From: Nitrosarchaeum sp.
GTDB lineage: Archaea > Thermoproteota > Nitrososphaeria > Nitrososphaerales > Nitrosopumilaceae
Length of the DNA: 64,000 bases
Direction: 5' to 3'
Assembly: GCF_025699065.1 (NCBI RefSeq)
Contig: NZ_JAILWF010000002.1
Location: forward strand, 1 to 64,000
Both the position numbers and the translations under genes were made by a program. This document shows, piece after piece, positions 36,765 to 47,588 of the stretch. The notes beneath the pieces were generated by a model. The model saw only the letters and a program-made list of their open reading frames with translations, made no database searches and had not been told where the DNA came from. Position 1 is the first letter of the stretch, and every line of letters begins with the position of its first letter.

Positions 36765-38621
36765 ATGACTAAAATAATAGGAATCGATTTAGGAACAAGT
36801 AATTCGGCTGCTGCCGTGGTAATGGGTGGAAAACCTACTATCATTCCCGCAGCTGAAGGTGCTACTGTAGGCGGCAAGGCTTTTCCTTCAGTCGTAGCAT
36901 TTACTAAAACTGGTGAACTTTTGGTAGGCGAACCAGCACGAAGACAAGCTGTAACAAATCCTGATAGTACTATTGCTGCAGCAAAAAGAAAAATGGGCTC
37001 AGATTATATTTTCAAAATTCAAGATAAAAATTACAAACCTCAACAAATTTCTGCATTTATCCTTCAAAAAATAAAAAAAGATGCTGAAGCTTTCATAGGC
37101 GAACCAGTTGAGAAAGCTGTAATTACAGTTCCAGCATATTTTGATGATAATCAACGTCAAGCAACTAAAGATGCTGGAACCATCGCAGGTCTTGATGTTG
37201 TAAGAATAATAAATGAACCGACAGCTGCATCTTTGGCATTTGGATTAGATAAAACCAAACAAGATATGAAAATTCTTGTATTTGATTTTGGTGGCGGAAC
37301 TTTAGATGTAACAATAATGGAAATGGGTGGAGGTGTATTTGAAGTAATGAGTACATCTGGTGACACTCAATTAGGTGGAACTGATATGGATAAAGTTGTA
37401 ATCAATTACATTCTTGATGAATTTAAGAAAAAAGAGGGAACGGATCTATCTAAAGATAGTACTGCAATGGCTAGAGTTAGAGAAGCTGCAGAGAAAGCAA
37501 AAATTGAGCTTTCAACTATTATGGAAACTGACATCAACCTTCCATTCATATCTCATGATCCTTCAACAGGTGCAAAAAATCTTGAACTAAGATTAACAAG
37601 AGCAAAACTTGATGAATTAATTCGACCTATTATCCAACGATGTAAGCCTTCTATAGAAAAAGCACTTGAAGATGCTAAAATATCAAAAGCAGATGTCAGC
37701 AAAATTGTAATGGTTGGTGGACCTACAAGAATTCCACTAGTGAAAAAATTTGTTGGTGAAGTTCTTGGTAAAGAACCTGAGTCTGGTATTGATCCTATGG
37801 AAGCAGTAGCTATGGGTGCAGCAATACAGGCTGGAATTATTGCTGGTGATGTGACTAGTGATATTGTGTTACTTGATGTAACACCATTAACATTAGGAAT
37901 CGAGACTTTGGGTGGAGTAAGAGAACCATTAATTGAAAGAAATACAACGATACCAACATCCAAAAGTAAAGTTTTCACTACTGCTGCAGATAATCAAACA
38001 GCAGTAACAATTCATGTAGTTCAAGGAGAAAGACCTATGGCAACTGATAATGTTTCATTAGGAAGTTTTAATCTTACAGATTTACCTCCTGCTCCTAGAG
38101 GAATTCCTCAAATTGAGGTAAAATTTGATATTGATGCAAATGGAATAATTAATGTAACTGCAAAAGATCTTGGAACCAAAAAAGAAGCTAAAATTACCAT
38201 CTCGTCTAACTCAAAATTATCACCTGAAGAAATTGAAAAATTAAAACAAGATGCAGAAAAATTCTCTGATGAAGATAAAAAGAAAAAGGAGAAAATAGAT
38301 CTAAGAAATGAAGCTGAAAGTTTTATCTACACAGTTGAAAAACTTGTAAATCATGATCTTAAAGACAAAATTTCACAAGAACAAGGCATCAAAGTCACTG
38401 ATGCTGTAAAAGAAGTAAAAGAATCTCTTGATAAGGAAATTGATATTCTTAAACCAAAACTTGATACTTTAAAAACACTAGTAAATGAAATTACCACTGA
38501 ACTTTACAAAAATTCTGCTCAGCCAAATACAGATCAGCAAAATGCTGGAGCTGATGGTCAACAAGGACAAGATAACACCCAGCAAAATACTGAATCATCT
38601 TCTGATGAAAACAAAAACTAA
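36765..38621 (+). CDS. dnaK: Chaperone DnaK (Hsp70)
   Basis: The Hsp70 ATPase chaperone. Phosphate-1 motif GIDLGTSNS, the [10 protein letters not shown] and [11 protein letters not shown] segments and the GGPTRIP motif define the nucleotide-binding domain. The [15 protein letters not shown] linker leads into the substrate domain. The tail is rich in Gln, Asn and Ser. A Shine-Dalgarno-like GGTGA lies eight bases upstream of the ATG, unlike the leaderless first genes of operons nearby. Confidence 0.97.
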   Translation: MTKIIGIDLGTSNSAAAVVMGGKPTIIPAAEGATVGGKAFPSVVAFTKTGELLVGEPARRQAVTNPDSTIAAAKRKMGSDYIFKIQDKNYKPQQISAFILQKIKKDAEAFIGEPVEKAVITVPAYFDDNQRQATKDAGTIAGLDVVRIINEPTAASLAFGLDKTKQDMKILVFDFGGGTLDVTIMEMGGGVFEVMSTSGDTQLGGTDMDKVVINYILDEFKKKEGTDLSKDSTAMARVREAAEKAKIELSTIMETDINLPFISHDPSTGAKNLELRLTRAKLDELIRPIIQRCKPSIEKALEDAKISKADVSKIVMVGGPTRIPLVKKFVGEVLGKEPESGIDPMEAVAMGAAIQAGIIAGDVTSDIVLLDVTPLTLGIETLGGVREPLIERNTTIPTSKSKVFTTAADNQTAVTIHVVQGERPMATDNVSLGSFNLTDLPPAPRGIPQIEVKFDIDANGIINVTAKDLGTKKEAKITISSNSKLSPEEIEKLKQDAEKFSDEDKKKKEKIDLRNEAESFIYTVEKLVNHDLKDKISQEQGIKVTDAVKEVKESLDKEIDILKPKLDTLKTLVNEITTELYKNSAQPNTDQQNAGADGQQGQDNTQQNTESSSDENKN

Positions 38622-38662
38622 CAAATTCCACCGTTTATACAATTACAATTGAAGGATGATTT

Positions 38663-39742
38663 ATGGCTGCAAAACGTGATTATTATGAGGTTTTAGGAAT
38701 TTCAAAATCATCTGCTTCTGATGAAATTAAAGCACAATATAGAAAATTAGCATTAAAATTTCATCCTGATCGTAATAAATCTGAAGAAGCTGGTGAACAC
38801 TTTAAAGAAATTTCAGAGGCATATGCTGTACTTTCAGATCCTGAAAAAAGAAAGGTTTACGATCAACATGGTCACGCTGGTGTAGATGGAAGATATAGTA
38901 GCGAAGATATTTTTCAAGGTGCAGGTGGCGACTTTAGTGATTTATTTGGAAGAAGCGGTGGATTTGATTCCATTTTTGAATCAATCTTTGGTAGAACAGG
39001 AAGAACTACCTATAGGCAACAAAGAGGTTCAGATATTCTATATCAGACTACCATTACTCTTGAAGATGTTCTTCACGGAAAAAAAATGGAGATTGATTTA
39101 CAAAAAGAAATACAATGTGAAATATGTAATGGGTCTGGATGTAAACCTGGGACAAACAAGAATACATGCTCTACATGTAATGGCCAAGGTCAGGTACGTC
39201 AAAGTAGAAGTATGGGATTTGCATCATTTGTAACTGTAGTGCCTTGTTCAACATGTAGAGGACAAGGTTCAATCATCCAAACCCCTTGTAGCGAATGTAA
39301 AGGAAATGGTAAGAAAAAAGGCAGTAAAAAAATATCATTTGATATTCCTCCAGGTGTAGATAACGGTGATTATACTGTTCCAGAAGAAGGCAATGAAATG
39401 CCAGGAGGAATAAACGGAGATCTAATTGTTAGAATTAGAGTACAGACTCACCAAAAATTCAAGAGAGATGATGTGGATATTTTTTATGATCAAGATGTAT
39501 CTATGGTTGATGCTGCTTTAGGGCGTGAAATTATAGTTCCAACTTTGGATGGAACTGAAAAAATTAAAGTGGAATCAGGCAGTCAACCAAATACAATCAT
39601 AAAATTAAAAGGCAAAGGTTTGCCACGCATGAATTCAAAAAATAGAGGTGATCAATATGTGCGAATTGTTGTTAATATTCCCAAAAAACTAAGCAAGCAT
39701 CAAAAAAACCTTTTAGATGAATTCCAAAAAGCAGATCAATAG
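38663..39742 (+). CDS. dnaJ: Chaperone DnaJ (Hsp40, type I)
   Basis: The co-chaperone that stimulates DnaK. The J-domain (residues 1-70) has the HPD motif in KFHPDRNK. A Gly/Phe-rich region follows. Four CxxCxGxG zinc repeats are intact (CEICNGSG, CSTCNGQG, CSTCRGQG, CSECKGNG). The C-terminal domain completes a type I DnaJ of 359 residues. AGGATGAT precedes the ATG as a ribosome-binding site. Confidence 0.97.
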   Translation: MAAKRDYYEVLGISKSSASDEIKAQYRKLALKFHPDRNKSEEAGEHFKEISEAYAVLSDPEKRKVYDQHGHAGVDGRYSSEDIFQGAGGDFSDLFGRSGGFDSIFESIFGRTGRTTYRQQRGSDILYQTTITLEDVLHGKKMEIDLQKEIQCEICNGSGCKPGTNKNTCSTCNGQGQVRQSRSMGFASFVTVVPCSTCRGQGSIIQTPCSECKGNGKKKGSKKISFDIPPGVDNGDYTVPEEGNEMPGGINGDLIVRIRVQTHQKFKRDDVDIFYDQDVSMVDAALGREIIVPTLDGTEKIKVESGSQPNTIIKLKGKGLPRMNSKNRGDQYVRIVVNIPKKLSKHQKNLLDEFQKADQ

Positions 39743-39751
39743 GTAATAAAA

Positions 39752-40288
39752 TTGAAAATAGCTTTAGATGTAGATGGTGTACTGGCAGATGTAATTGAAT
39801 CATGGTTAATTTACAGTAATAAAATCCGATCTAGTATTTCTAAAGATGAAATAACAAATTGGGATTTTTGGAAAAAATTCAAAATTAATAGATATGATTT
39901 TTATGAAGAATTGTCTACATGTTGGAAAAACTGGGACGCCATTCCTCCAACAGAAGATAATCTGTCAATAATTACAGAAAATCTTTCAAATTTTGGCCAA
40001 GTTGATATTGTTACAGCAAGAGAACTTTCAACTGATTCTTTTGTAAAAAATTGGCTTAAGCATCATGATATAACTTACCAAAATTATGTCTCAGTAATTG
40101 ATGGTCCAATGAAAGCAGATTTAGATTATGATGTTTTTATTGATGATTCTCCATTAAATGCAATTAAATTTTTAGAACGGAAAAAAAATGTTTTATTATA
40201 TTCACAGCCGTGGAATCAAAATCTTTCTGATCCCAAGGTTCAAAGAATTTTTACATTATCTGAAGCTGTTGAAAAATTGAAATTATAA
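39752..40288 (+). CDS. HAD-family 5'-nucleotidase-like phosphatase
   Basis: A haloacid-dehalogenase fold of 178 residues. Motif I is DVDGVLAD near the N-terminus, motif II the DIVTARE region, and motif IV IDDSPLN. It resembles 5'(3')-deoxyribonucleotidases, so a nucleotide-phosphatase role is likely; the substrate is unknown. TTG is the start, with an AGGTAAT ribosome-binding-like sequence. It lies nine bases after dnaJ and is probably in the chaperone transcript. Confidence 0.8.
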   Translation: MKIALDVDGVLADVIESWLIYSNKIRSSISKDEITNWDFWKKFKINRYDFYEELSTCWKNWDAIPPTEDNLSIITENLSNFGQVDIVTARELSTDSFVKNWLKHHDITYQNYVSVIDGPMKADLDYDVFIDDSPLNAIKFLERKKNVLLYSQPWNQNLSDPKVQRIFTLSEAVEKLKL

Positions 40289-40456
40289 TTTGGTATCTTT
40301 GATAAATTTTCTTATTGTAACTTGATGACCACTTCGTATGTGATCTATGTGATGAGTATTTACTATTTCTTTAATTTTATCATCACTATAGAATTTTATA
40401 TTATAACGTCCTAGAATTTTTTTACAATTACTACAATAAATCTCTCTAAATTCCAT
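40283..40456 (-). CDS. Small CxxC protein (57 aa)
   Basis: An ORF from the ATG at 40456 to TAA at 40283. A single CxxC pair (CSNC, residues 8 and 11) and a His-rich centre (THHIDHIRSGH) could bind zinc. It overlaps the convergent HAD gene by six bases. The family is unrecognised. Nothing else fills this stretch before tRNA-Leu. Confidence 0.55.
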   Translation of the reverse strand: MEFREIYCSNCKKILGRYNIKFYSDDKIKEIVNTHHIDHIRSGHQVTIRKFIKDTKL

Positions 40457-40540
40457 TTTCTATGTAATTTGTTAATCTGATGTATTTTAACTAAAACAGT
40501 ATAATAAAGAAACTTATTCAGGATTTCAAAAATTCAGATT

Positions 40541-40625
40541 GCGGGAGTCGCCCAGCCTGGTCAAAGGCGTAAGGTTCAGATCCTTATCTTCTAGGAGTTC
40601 GTGGGTTCAAATCCCACTTCCCGCA
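40541..40625 (+). tRNA. tRNA-Leu(CAG)
   Basis: The acceptor GCGGGAG pairs with TTCCCGC. The anticodon loop TTCAGAT gives CAG. A long variable arm is typical of leucine tRNA, and the T-arm reads GTGGGTTCAAATCCCAC. Discriminator A is at 40625; no CCA is encoded and no intron is seen. A TATAATAAAG element lies about 35-40 nt upstream. Confidence 0.95.
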
Positions 40626-40630
40626 TAGAT

Positions 40631-42535
40631 TTAGATACTTGCCAATTTTTTCTTGATATTTTTTAAAAGGAGATTATTTATCATTTCACCCGATGCTTTA
40701 CCCCTTAATTTCTTCATAGCAATTCCCATAAGTGGTCCAACAGCTCGTTCTTTTTGATTTTTAATAATTTCTTGATTTGTTTCAACTATTTCTGTAATGA
40801 TTTTTTCCAAATCTGATTCATTTACTGCCTCAATTGAAGTATTTTTCATTGCTTCCTCAATAGTTTTGGCTTTTCCAGCCATAATATTTTCAAAAATTAT
40901 TTCAATTGATTCTTTGGCAATTTTTCCAATATCTAATAATTCAAATGTTTTTACAATATCATCATTTTGTAATAAATTAGCATTTAGTCCATTTCTTTCT
41001 AAATTAGTAATTGTGGAACAAAGTATTGATGCTACAAACATAGTATTAATTTTGGTCTTTTCAACAATTTTTTCAAATAATTCAATATACCGTGAATCAA
41101 AAATCTGTTCTGCTAGTTGTTCATTAATTTCATATCTTGTTTGTAAGTCTTTGATAGATTCATCCCATGATTTTGGTATGTTTTTTCTTGCATCTTCTAA
41201 TTCTTTTTTTGAAATTAAGATTGGTGGAATATCTGTTTCAGGATACATTCTTGCTGCACCTGGTCTAGGTCTTAGAAATTTTGTTTCGCCTATCTGAGTA
41301 GCTAACCGTGTGTCATTTGGTATGCCTTTATTTTTTATATGTTCAATTCGTAAAATTATTTGATCTATGATAGTGTCCATCATTTCAAACGGGATAGCTA
41401 AAACTAAAAATGCATCATTATCATTAATTTTCAAAAATTCTTTCAAATTCTCTATGTCTTTTTCTTCAATACCATAATTTGGTAACTCGTCTGAATGAAA
41501 AACTCCGCCTAAACCAAAAAACCTCACTAATTCTGCTACTTCTTTTCCTAATCGTATTCCTTCATAAGGTGAATATCCAAACGTACCTCTCATGTTTTTA
41601 AAGACTATTGTAACAATCTCCTGATTTTTCTTTATAGCATTTTGAATAATTTTTGATTCACATTTTTTAAACTGTTCCGTGACTAATCTTCTGTCCTCAT
41701 TATTATGACTCCACTCTATCTCTTGTAATTTTTTTGAAATTTTTAGTAATCCATGTTGTCTTTTAGCCTCATATTCTACTACTTTTTCTAATTGTTCTAA
41801 TTGCTGAACACCTTTTACCTCAATTACAACTCCTCCATCTTTAATTGAAACATTAACATCTTGTCTAATTGAGCCTAATCCTCTCTTTACTTTTTTAGTA
41901 CTCCTCAAAATTCTTCCTAACCCTAAAGCAATTGATTTGATTTGTTGGGGTTTTGCTTCAAATGGTTCAGTAGCAATTTCAATTAATGGTATTCCTAAAC
42001 GTTCTAATCCAAATTTTCTTGTAGATCCTTCATCACCCAAATTTTTTGCAGCATCTTCCTCTAGACATATAGATTGAATTCCAATATTCTTTCCGTCAAC
42101 CTCAAAATTACCACCTTGTGATATTAACATAGTACGTTGGAATCCGGTTGTATTAGATCCATCGACAACTGTTTTTCTCATAGGATAAATTTCACTAAAA
42201 ATATTTGATTTTAATGTTGAAGCAATAATTAACGCAATTTTTCTTGCATCATCATCTAATTCATGTGGTGGTTCTTCATCTTGTTCTACAAGACAACTAC
42301 TTGCTGGATTAGCGTAATACATTATTGTTTTTGATTTAGATTTTTCAAATAATGCAGCAGGATCATATTCACCTAATTCACTCTTCGATGCTCGTAATTT
42401 CCTTAGAAATTTTATAAAATATTCATCAGATTCTGATGACATACAATTACAAAACAACTTCTTATTAGTTGCTAGTTGCTGATGAATTTCAAGTCCTACT
42501 TTTACACCGACATCATTTATGGAAAATTCTGACAC
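40631..42535 (-). CDS. gatE: Glu-tRNA(Gln) amidotransferase subunit E
   Basis: The tRNA-binding kinase subunit of the archaea-specific GatDE complex. It phosphorylates Glu on tRNA-Gln and amidates it with ammonia from GatD. The GLEIHQQL opening and the PRPGAARMYPETDIPP segment are characteristic; the C-terminal YqeY-like tail ends in GKASGEMINNLL. The length of 634 residues is normal. GTG is the start, 11 bases after gatD. Confidence 0.96.
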   Translation of the reverse strand: MSEFSINDVGVKVGLEIHQQLATNKKLFCNCMSSESDEYFIKFLRKLRASKSELGEYDPAALFEKSKSKTIMYYANPASSCLVEQDEEPPHELDDDARKIALIIASTLKSNIFSEIYPMRKTVVDGSNTTGFQRTMLISQGGNFEVDGKNIGIQSICLEEDAAKNLGDEGSTRKFGLERLGIPLIEIATEPFEAKPQQIKSIALGLGRILRSTKKVKRGLGSIRQDVNVSIKDGGVVIEVKGVQQLEQLEKVVEYEAKRQHGLLKISKKLQEIEWSHNNEDRRLVTEQFKKCESKIIQNAIKKNQEIVTIVFKNMRGTFGYSPYEGIRLGKEVAELVRFFGLGGVFHSDELPNYGIEEKDIENLKEFLKINDNDAFLVLAIPFEMMDTIIDQIILRIEHIKNKGIPNDTRLATQIGETKFLRPRPGAARMYPETDIPPILISKKELEDARKNIPKSWDESIKDLQTRYEINEQLAEQIFDSRYIELFEKIVEKTKINTMFVASILCSTITNLERNGLNANLLQNDDIVKTFELLDIGKIAKESIEIIFENIMAGKAKTIEEAMKNTSIEAVNESDLEKIITEIVETNQEIIKNQKERAVGPLMGIAMKKLRGKASGEMINNLLLKNIKKKLASI

Positions 42536-42546
42536 TACTACAACCT

Positions 42547-43836
42547 CTAATCTGTTAACTCCGATGCAATATTCTCAAGCATCATTTTCTTTATTTCATT
42601 TCTATCTTGAAAATTTCCTAATGTCCACATTGTTTTTACTAGAGCTACCTCAGGAATCATGTTTTCTAGTGGAATTATGCCTAAATCAAGTAAATCTCGA
42701 CCGCTTTCATATACTGTCATCCTCACTCTACCATCAATACACTGAGATGTCATGCCTAGAAAAATTCCTTTTTCATTTGCTTTTTTTACATTATCGTACA
42801 TTATTTTTCCAATATGCCCTAAACCAGTACCTTCAAAAATTATTCCATCATAATTCATTTCAATAATCTTTTCCAAGAGGCTAGGATCATATCCTGGATG
42901 ATATTTGATTAGAGCTACTTTTGTATTGATCTTAATTCTTGGTTGAAATTCTTTTACTTTAAAAAAATTATTTCTTGCATTTCTTTGAACTTGTTCGTTT
43001 ACAACAATAAATGCTGGATCATCTCCAACAGTTTGAAATGCACCTCTTTTGCTAGTGTGATTTTTTCTAACTCTTGTTCCAAAATGACACGCAATTGTTT
43101 CATCGTTTTCATCTTGATGCATTACAATATAGACGCCATTTGTTTTACAATCAATCAAAAATTTTACTGCACCAATCAAATTTAGAGCTGCATCTGAAGA
43201 AGCACGATCAGAGGATCTTTGAGAACCTACAAGTGCAATTGGAATAGGAAAACCTGCAAGTGCAAATGAAAGAAATGATGATGTATAATGCATTGTATCT
43301 GTTCCATGCGCTATAATTATACCTGAATAGTCTGAATTTGAATGCTCTTTTAATTTCTCAGCAATTTTTAACCAATGTTCTGGCATTATGTTTTCTGAAT
43401 ATTCTGAAAATAACACTTCTGCATCCATATTTGCAATTTTAGAAAGTTCTGGCACTGATGAATTAAGTTCTTCAGCACTTAGAACTGGAGTTACTGCACC
43501 GGTTCTATAATCTACTTTACTTGCTATTGTTCCTCCTGTTGATAATAATAAAATTTTTGGCAAGTTTGGATTTTTTTTCACGCTTTCTACTTTCTCAATA
43601 TTTTTTTTAGGACTAGATATTATTTCGATTTTTTCGATCTTTTCTATTTCTAATCCAATATTGTATCCGCTTTTTAATTTGAGAACAATATGTTTATCGT
43701 CACTGTGCTCATATCTTGGCATAATTATTCCCAAATATGTCAAATCTGCTAAAATCTTGACGTTATCTCCAACAGTGATCCTATTATTTTTTAAAAACTC
43801 TAATGATTTACCTGTATATCCTCTAAATTCTGACAT
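42547..43836 (-). CDS. gatD: Glu-tRNA(Gln) amidotransferase subunit D (asparaginase-type)
   Basis: The asparaginase-like glutaminase that supplies ammonia to GatE. The first catalytic Thr lies in LLLSTGGTIASK and the second in AHGTDTMHYT; the N-terminal domain specific to GatD precedes them. The length of 429 residues is normal. It is the upstream partner of gatE in a two-gene operon. Confidence 0.96.
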   Translation of the reverse strand: MSEFRGYTGKSLEFLKNNRITVGDNVKILADLTYLGIIMPRYEHSDDKHIVLKLKSGYNIGLEIEKIEKIEIISSPKKNIEKVESVKKNPNLPKILLLSTGGTIASKVDYRTGAVTPVLSAEELNSSVPELSKIANMDAEVLFSEYSENIMPEHWLKIAEKLKEHSNSDYSGIIIAHGTDTMHYTSSFLSFALAGFPIPIALVGSQRSSDRASSDAALNLIGAVKFLIDCKTNGVYIVMHQDENDETIACHFGTRVRKNHTSKRGAFQTVGDDPAFIVVNEQVQRNARNNFFKVKEFQPRIKINTKVALIKYHPGYDPSLLEKIIEMNYDGIIFEGTGLGHIGKIMYDNVKKANEKGIFLGMTSQCIDGRVRMTVYESGRDLLDLGIIPLENMIPEVALVKTMWTLGNFQDRNEIKKMMLENIASELTD

Positions 43837-43869
43837 TTACGAGAGTTGGTATTGCCTATTTAATAAAAA

Positions 43870-46056
43870 CTACCTGTAATAGGAAGCAACTAGTTTTTCA
43901 CCTATTTTGAGATTCTTCTGTTCTCTTACTTTCTTTACTGCTGCTTCAAAGTGTTTCATAGTGACTTTGGCATCTGTAGAACTCTTCTCTATATCTTTGA
44001 CATCTGGATGTGCATCTAAAAATTCATGAATCACAAGTGATACTGCAGTATTTGCGATAGCCGCAGTATCTGCACCGCTTAAACCATCTGTCAACTCTGC
44101 AATTTTATCAATATCTACACGTTGTGGATCATTTGGATTATCATTAATTGGTATTTTTTCAGCATTAATTTTCAAAATCATCTTTCTACTCTCTTTGTCT
44201 GGTAATGGGATCTGAATAATTTTATCAAATCTGCCTGGTCTTAGTAATGCTGGATCGATCATATCGGGTCTGTTAGTAGCTGCTAAAACAACTACTCCAT
44301 GCATATTTTCCATACCATCTAACTCTGTAAGTAATTGACTAACCACTCTTTCAGTAACAGCTGTTTCGCCTCCTGCACCTCTAATTGGTGCAATTGAGTC
44401 AATTTCATCAAAGAATACAACACATGGTGAAGCTTGTCTTGCCCTTCTGAAAATTTCTCTTATTCCACGTTCAGATTCACCAACCCATTTTGATAGTAAT
44501 TCAGGACCTCTAACTGAAACAAAGTTTGCTTCACTTTGAGTAGCAACTGCTTTAGCTAGTAATGTCTTACCAGTACCACTTGGACCATGAAGTAAAATAC
44601 CTCTCGGCATTTTATGTCCTAGCTTATCATAAAGGCCTGGATATTTCATTGGCCATTCTACGGCTTCTTGAAGTTCACGTTTTACGTCTTCTAAACCGCC
44701 AACTTCTTCCCATTTTACATCTGGGTTTTCTATGAAGACTTCTCTCATTCCAGAAGGAGTGACTTCAATCAATGCTTTCTGGAAATCTTCATTATTTACA
44801 ATCAATTTATCCAAAGTCTCAGGAGGAAGTTTTTCTTCTTCCATGTTAAGCTCAGGTAGTAATCTTCTCAAGCATTTCATTGCAGCCTCTTTACAAAGAT
44901 ATTCTAAATCCGCTCCAACATATCCATGACTAACACTTGATATCTTTTCAACATTAACATCGTCAGATAATGGCATGTTTCTGCTATGTATAGCAAGAAT
45001 GTCTTTTCTTCCTTTTTTATCTGGAACTTTAATCTCAATTTCTCTATCAAATCTACCTGGTCTTCTAAGGGCAGGATCTATTGCGTTTGGTCTGTTTGTA
45101 GCTGCAATTACGATAACTTTTCCTCGTGCTTCCAATCCATCCATAAGTGATAACATTTGTGATACAACTCTTCTTTCTACTTCCCCAGTTACCTCTTCTC
45201 TTTTTGGAGCAATAGAATCAATTTCATCTACAAATATTATTGATGGAGCTTTTTCTCTAGCTTCTTTGAAAATCTCTCTTAGTCTAGCTTCACTTTCTCC
45301 ATAAAACTTACTCATAATTTCTGGACCGGAAATACTAATGAAATGAGCTTGACTTTCATTTGCAACTGCTTTTGCAAGTAAAGTTTTTCCTGTTCCAGGT
45401 GGACCGTATAATAATACGCCTTTTGGGGCTTCAATTCCTAATTTCTCAAAAATTTCTGGATGTCTTAATGGTAGTTCTATCATTTCTCTTACTTTCTTTA
45501 TTTCATCAGTTAAACCTCCAATATCCTCATAGGTTACTTGAGGTACTCCTCGTAATGTTTCACCCTTTTCTGCAATATGGAAAACAGTTTTCTGAGTAAC
45601 TAAAACTGCATCTGCAGCAGGTGTTACTCCAATTACTTGAAATGTTAAACGTCCACCAAAATATGGAACCATTACATTATCTCCTTTAATCAAAGGAACA
45701 CTTTCTAGAGCATCTGCAAGGTAACGCTCATCAATTGGAGGTATTGCCTCAAGTGGTGCAACCACAACTTTTTCAGCAGCAACTGCTTTGATTTTTCTTA
45801 CAGTAATAGTATCACCAATAGCAATTCCTGAATTATTACGACCCAATCCGTCAATTCTGATAATTCCTTTTCCCTCATCAGATGGGTAAAGTGGAAGACA
45901 TTTTGCAACGGTTCTTCTCTTACCCTTAATCTCAATAACATCGCCAGTAGATGCATTTAGTGTATCCATAGAATCATAATCAATTCTTGCAACGCCACGA
46001 CCTACATCTCGTGTATATGCTTCTAGAACTTTAAGAGAAAGTGCATTCTGGCTCAT
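43870..46056 (-). CDS. cdc48: AAA+ ATPase Cdc48/VCP (VAT-like)
   Basis: A double-ring unfoldase. The N-terminal double-psi beta barrel domain (about residues 1-180) is followed by D1 with GPPGTGKT near 218 and D2 with GPSGTGKT near 490; each has a DEIDSIAP Walker B. The length of 728 residues is typical of archaeal Cdc48. The C-terminus ends in SYYR, compatible with an HbYX-like motif that could dock to the 20S proteasome; that is an inference. Its promoter lies in the spacer divergent from L2. Confidence 0.96.
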   Translation of the reverse strand: MSQNALSLKVLEAYTRDVGRGVARIDYDSMDTLNASTGDVIEIKGKRRTVAKCLPLYPSDEGKGIIRIDGLGRNNSGIAIGDTITVRKIKAVAAEKVVVAPLEAIPPIDERYLADALESVPLIKGDNVMVPYFGGRLTFQVIGVTPAADAVLVTQKTVFHIAEKGETLRGVPQVTYEDIGGLTDEIKKVREMIELPLRHPEIFEKLGIEAPKGVLLYGPPGTGKTLLAKAVANESQAHFISISGPEIMSKFYGESEARLREIFKEAREKAPSIIFVDEIDSIAPKREEVTGEVERRVVSQMLSLMDGLEARGKVIVIAATNRPNAIDPALRRPGRFDREIEIKVPDKKGRKDILAIHSRNMPLSDDVNVEKISSVSHGYVGADLEYLCKEAAMKCLRRLLPELNMEEEKLPPETLDKLIVNNEDFQKALIEVTPSGMREVFIENPDVKWEEVGGLEDVKRELQEAVEWPMKYPGLYDKLGHKMPRGILLHGPSGTGKTLLAKAVATQSEANFVSVRGPELLSKWVGESERGIREIFRRARQASPCVVFFDEIDSIAPIRGAGGETAVTERVVSQLLTELDGMENMHGVVVLAATNRPDMIDPALLRPGRFDKIIQIPLPDKESRKMILKINAEKIPINDNPNDPQRVDIDKIAELTDGLSGADTAAIANTAVSLVIHEFLDAHPDVKDIEKSSTDAKVTMKHFEAAVKKVREQKNLKIGEKLVASYYR

Positions 46057-46161
46057 ATTACAAACTCTGTTGTCTAATTTTTATATCTTTGTGGTAATTT
46101 TAGCAAAATACATGGGTAAAATCACAAGCTTAAAATCCTTAATGAATGGGAATCGATCTAC

Positions 46162-46896
46162 TTGGGTAAGAGACCATTAGTAAGAAGACGTGGCCGTGGA
46201 GGATTTCAATTTAGATCTACGTCTACTGGTAAAGTAGGAAGTAAAGCAAAATATCCACGTTTTTCGTTATCTGAGCAACATGAAGGCCTAGTGATTGATC
46301 TAGTACATGAGCGTGGTAGAGAAGCACCACTAGCTAAAATACGATTTGAAGATGGCTCAGTCTCATTTATGCCTGCAGTCTTAGGTACTAAAGTAGGCGA
46401 AACTTTCCAATTTGGATTAAAATCAAAAATTGAAAAAGGTAATGTAATCAGTGTTCAAAACATTCCTGATGGAACTATTGTCTGTAACGTCGAAAAACAT
46501 TTTGGTGATGGTGGCGCTATAGTAAAGTCAGCAGGAACAAATGCAACTATTTTCTCTCATGGTGAAGAGGGAGTTACAATAAAACTCCCATCTGGAAAAT
46601 TCACTACCCTTAATCCAAAGAACAGAGCTATGATTGGAACTTTGGCAGGTGGTGGAGCTGGCGAACGATTCTTTATGAGTGCAGGTAACAAATGGCGTAG
46701 TTTTAGGGCTAAAGGAAAGAAATTCCCTATAGTAAGAGGTGTAGCACAAGCAGCTTACGTACATCCACACGGTGGTGGAAGACATCAACACGTTGGACAA
46801 AGTTCTACTGTTTCTAGAGATGCTCCTCCTGGAGCTAAAGTAGGTAGCATCGCTGCAAGAAAAACTGGAAGAGCTAGAATTAAAGAAAGAAAGTAA
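46162..46896 (+). CDS. rpl2: 50S ribosomal protein L2
   Basis: The large-subunit protein of the peptidyl-transferase region. The C-terminal RGVAQAAYVHPHGGGRHQH segment contains the conserved His, and the protein ends in the basic GRARIKERK tail. The length of 244 residues is standard for archaea. TTG is the start. It stands outside the usual S10/spc operon block here. Confidence 0.95.
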   Translation: MGKRPLVRRRGRGGFQFRSTSTGKVGSKAKYPRFSLSEQHEGLVIDLVHERGREAPLAKIRFEDGSVSFMPAVLGTKVGETFQFGLKSKIEKGNVISVQNIPDGTIVCNVEKHFGDGGAIVKSAGTNATIFSHGEEGVTIKLPSGKFTTLNPKNRAMIGTLAGGGAGERFFMSAGNKWRSFRAKGKKFPIVRGVAQAAYVHPHGGGRHQHVGQSSTVSRDAPPGAKVGSIAARKTGRARIKERK

Positions 46897-46951
46897 TAAT
46901 CTAATTTTTCTTACCTAAAAATGATTAATATCAGATTAAAATAATTTTTGT

Positions 46952-47230
46952 ATGTCAAAGCAAAGAATCAGAATTTTTGTAAAAGGCAAAGTACAAGGTG
47001 TATTTTTTCGTCAGGCTCTTAAAGTAATGGCTAAAAAAAATAATGTTTTTGGTTGGGTAAAAAATCTAAAAGATGGTAGAGTTGAAGCTGTACTTGAAGG
47101 AGATGAAGAAAAAGTAAATAGACTAATTGAATGGTCTCATGGAGGACCAGCAAATGCAAGAGTTGAGGATGTTGAAATTAGAAATGAGAAATTTATTGGA
47201 GAATTTTCAAAATTTGATGTATTGTACTAG
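46952..47230 (+). CDS. acyP: Acylphosphatase
   Basis: A 92-residue acylphosphatase that hydrolyses carboxyl-phosphate bonds. The signature VKGKVQGVFFRQALKVMAKK contains the catalytic Arg; the catalytic Asn is in GWVKNLKDGRVE. It follows L2 on the same strand after 55 bases, with a TTAAAATA element upstream. Its TAG overlaps the stop of the convergent gene. Confidence 0.95.
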   Translation: MSKQRIRIFVKGKVQGVFFRQALKVMAKKNNVFGWVKNLKDGRVEAVLEGDEEKVNRLIEWSHGGPANARVEDVEIRNEKFIGEFSKFDVLY

Positions 47231-47559
47231 TTGATTATTTCAAAAGCATTTTTTATAATCTCTTTGAGTTCTGTTATTTCTTGCCCTGTTTTGATTTGTA
47301 AAGTCTTAGGAACTTCTTTTCTACTTTTTTGAATTTTAATTATAATGCCTTCTCTTTCTGGCTCTACATCTACAAACCATCTAAATGTCATGGATTTTCC
47401 AAAAACAACTCTATGCATTCTGATGTCCTCGACCACGTTTTCTCCTAAAGAAAGACAGAATTCTCTTATAGAATCAAATAATGGTAGTACTGAACTTGGA
47501 ATTTGTTTTTTAAAATCATTATAATCTCTTTTTGTTCCAAAAGAGATCATTCCATCCAT
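47227..47559 (-). CDS. Conserved hypothetical protein, possibly DUF5655-like
   Basis: A 110-residue alpha/beta protein with the pattern SSVLPLFDSIREFCLSLGENV followed by strands with FRWFVDVEPEREGIIIKIQ. This arrangement resembles DUF5655-type proteins, whose function is unknown. No membrane segment is visible. M1 and M4 are both possible starts. It shares stop-codon bases with acyP. Confidence 0.6.
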   Translation of the reverse strand: MDGMISFGTKRDYNDFKKQIPSSVLPLFDSIREFCLSLGENVVEDIRMHRVVFGKSMTFRWFVDVEPEREGIIIKIQKSRKEVPKTLQIKTGQEITELKEIIKNAFEIIN

Positions 47560-47588
47560 AATGATTAAAATTTAATTTTAATTATAAA

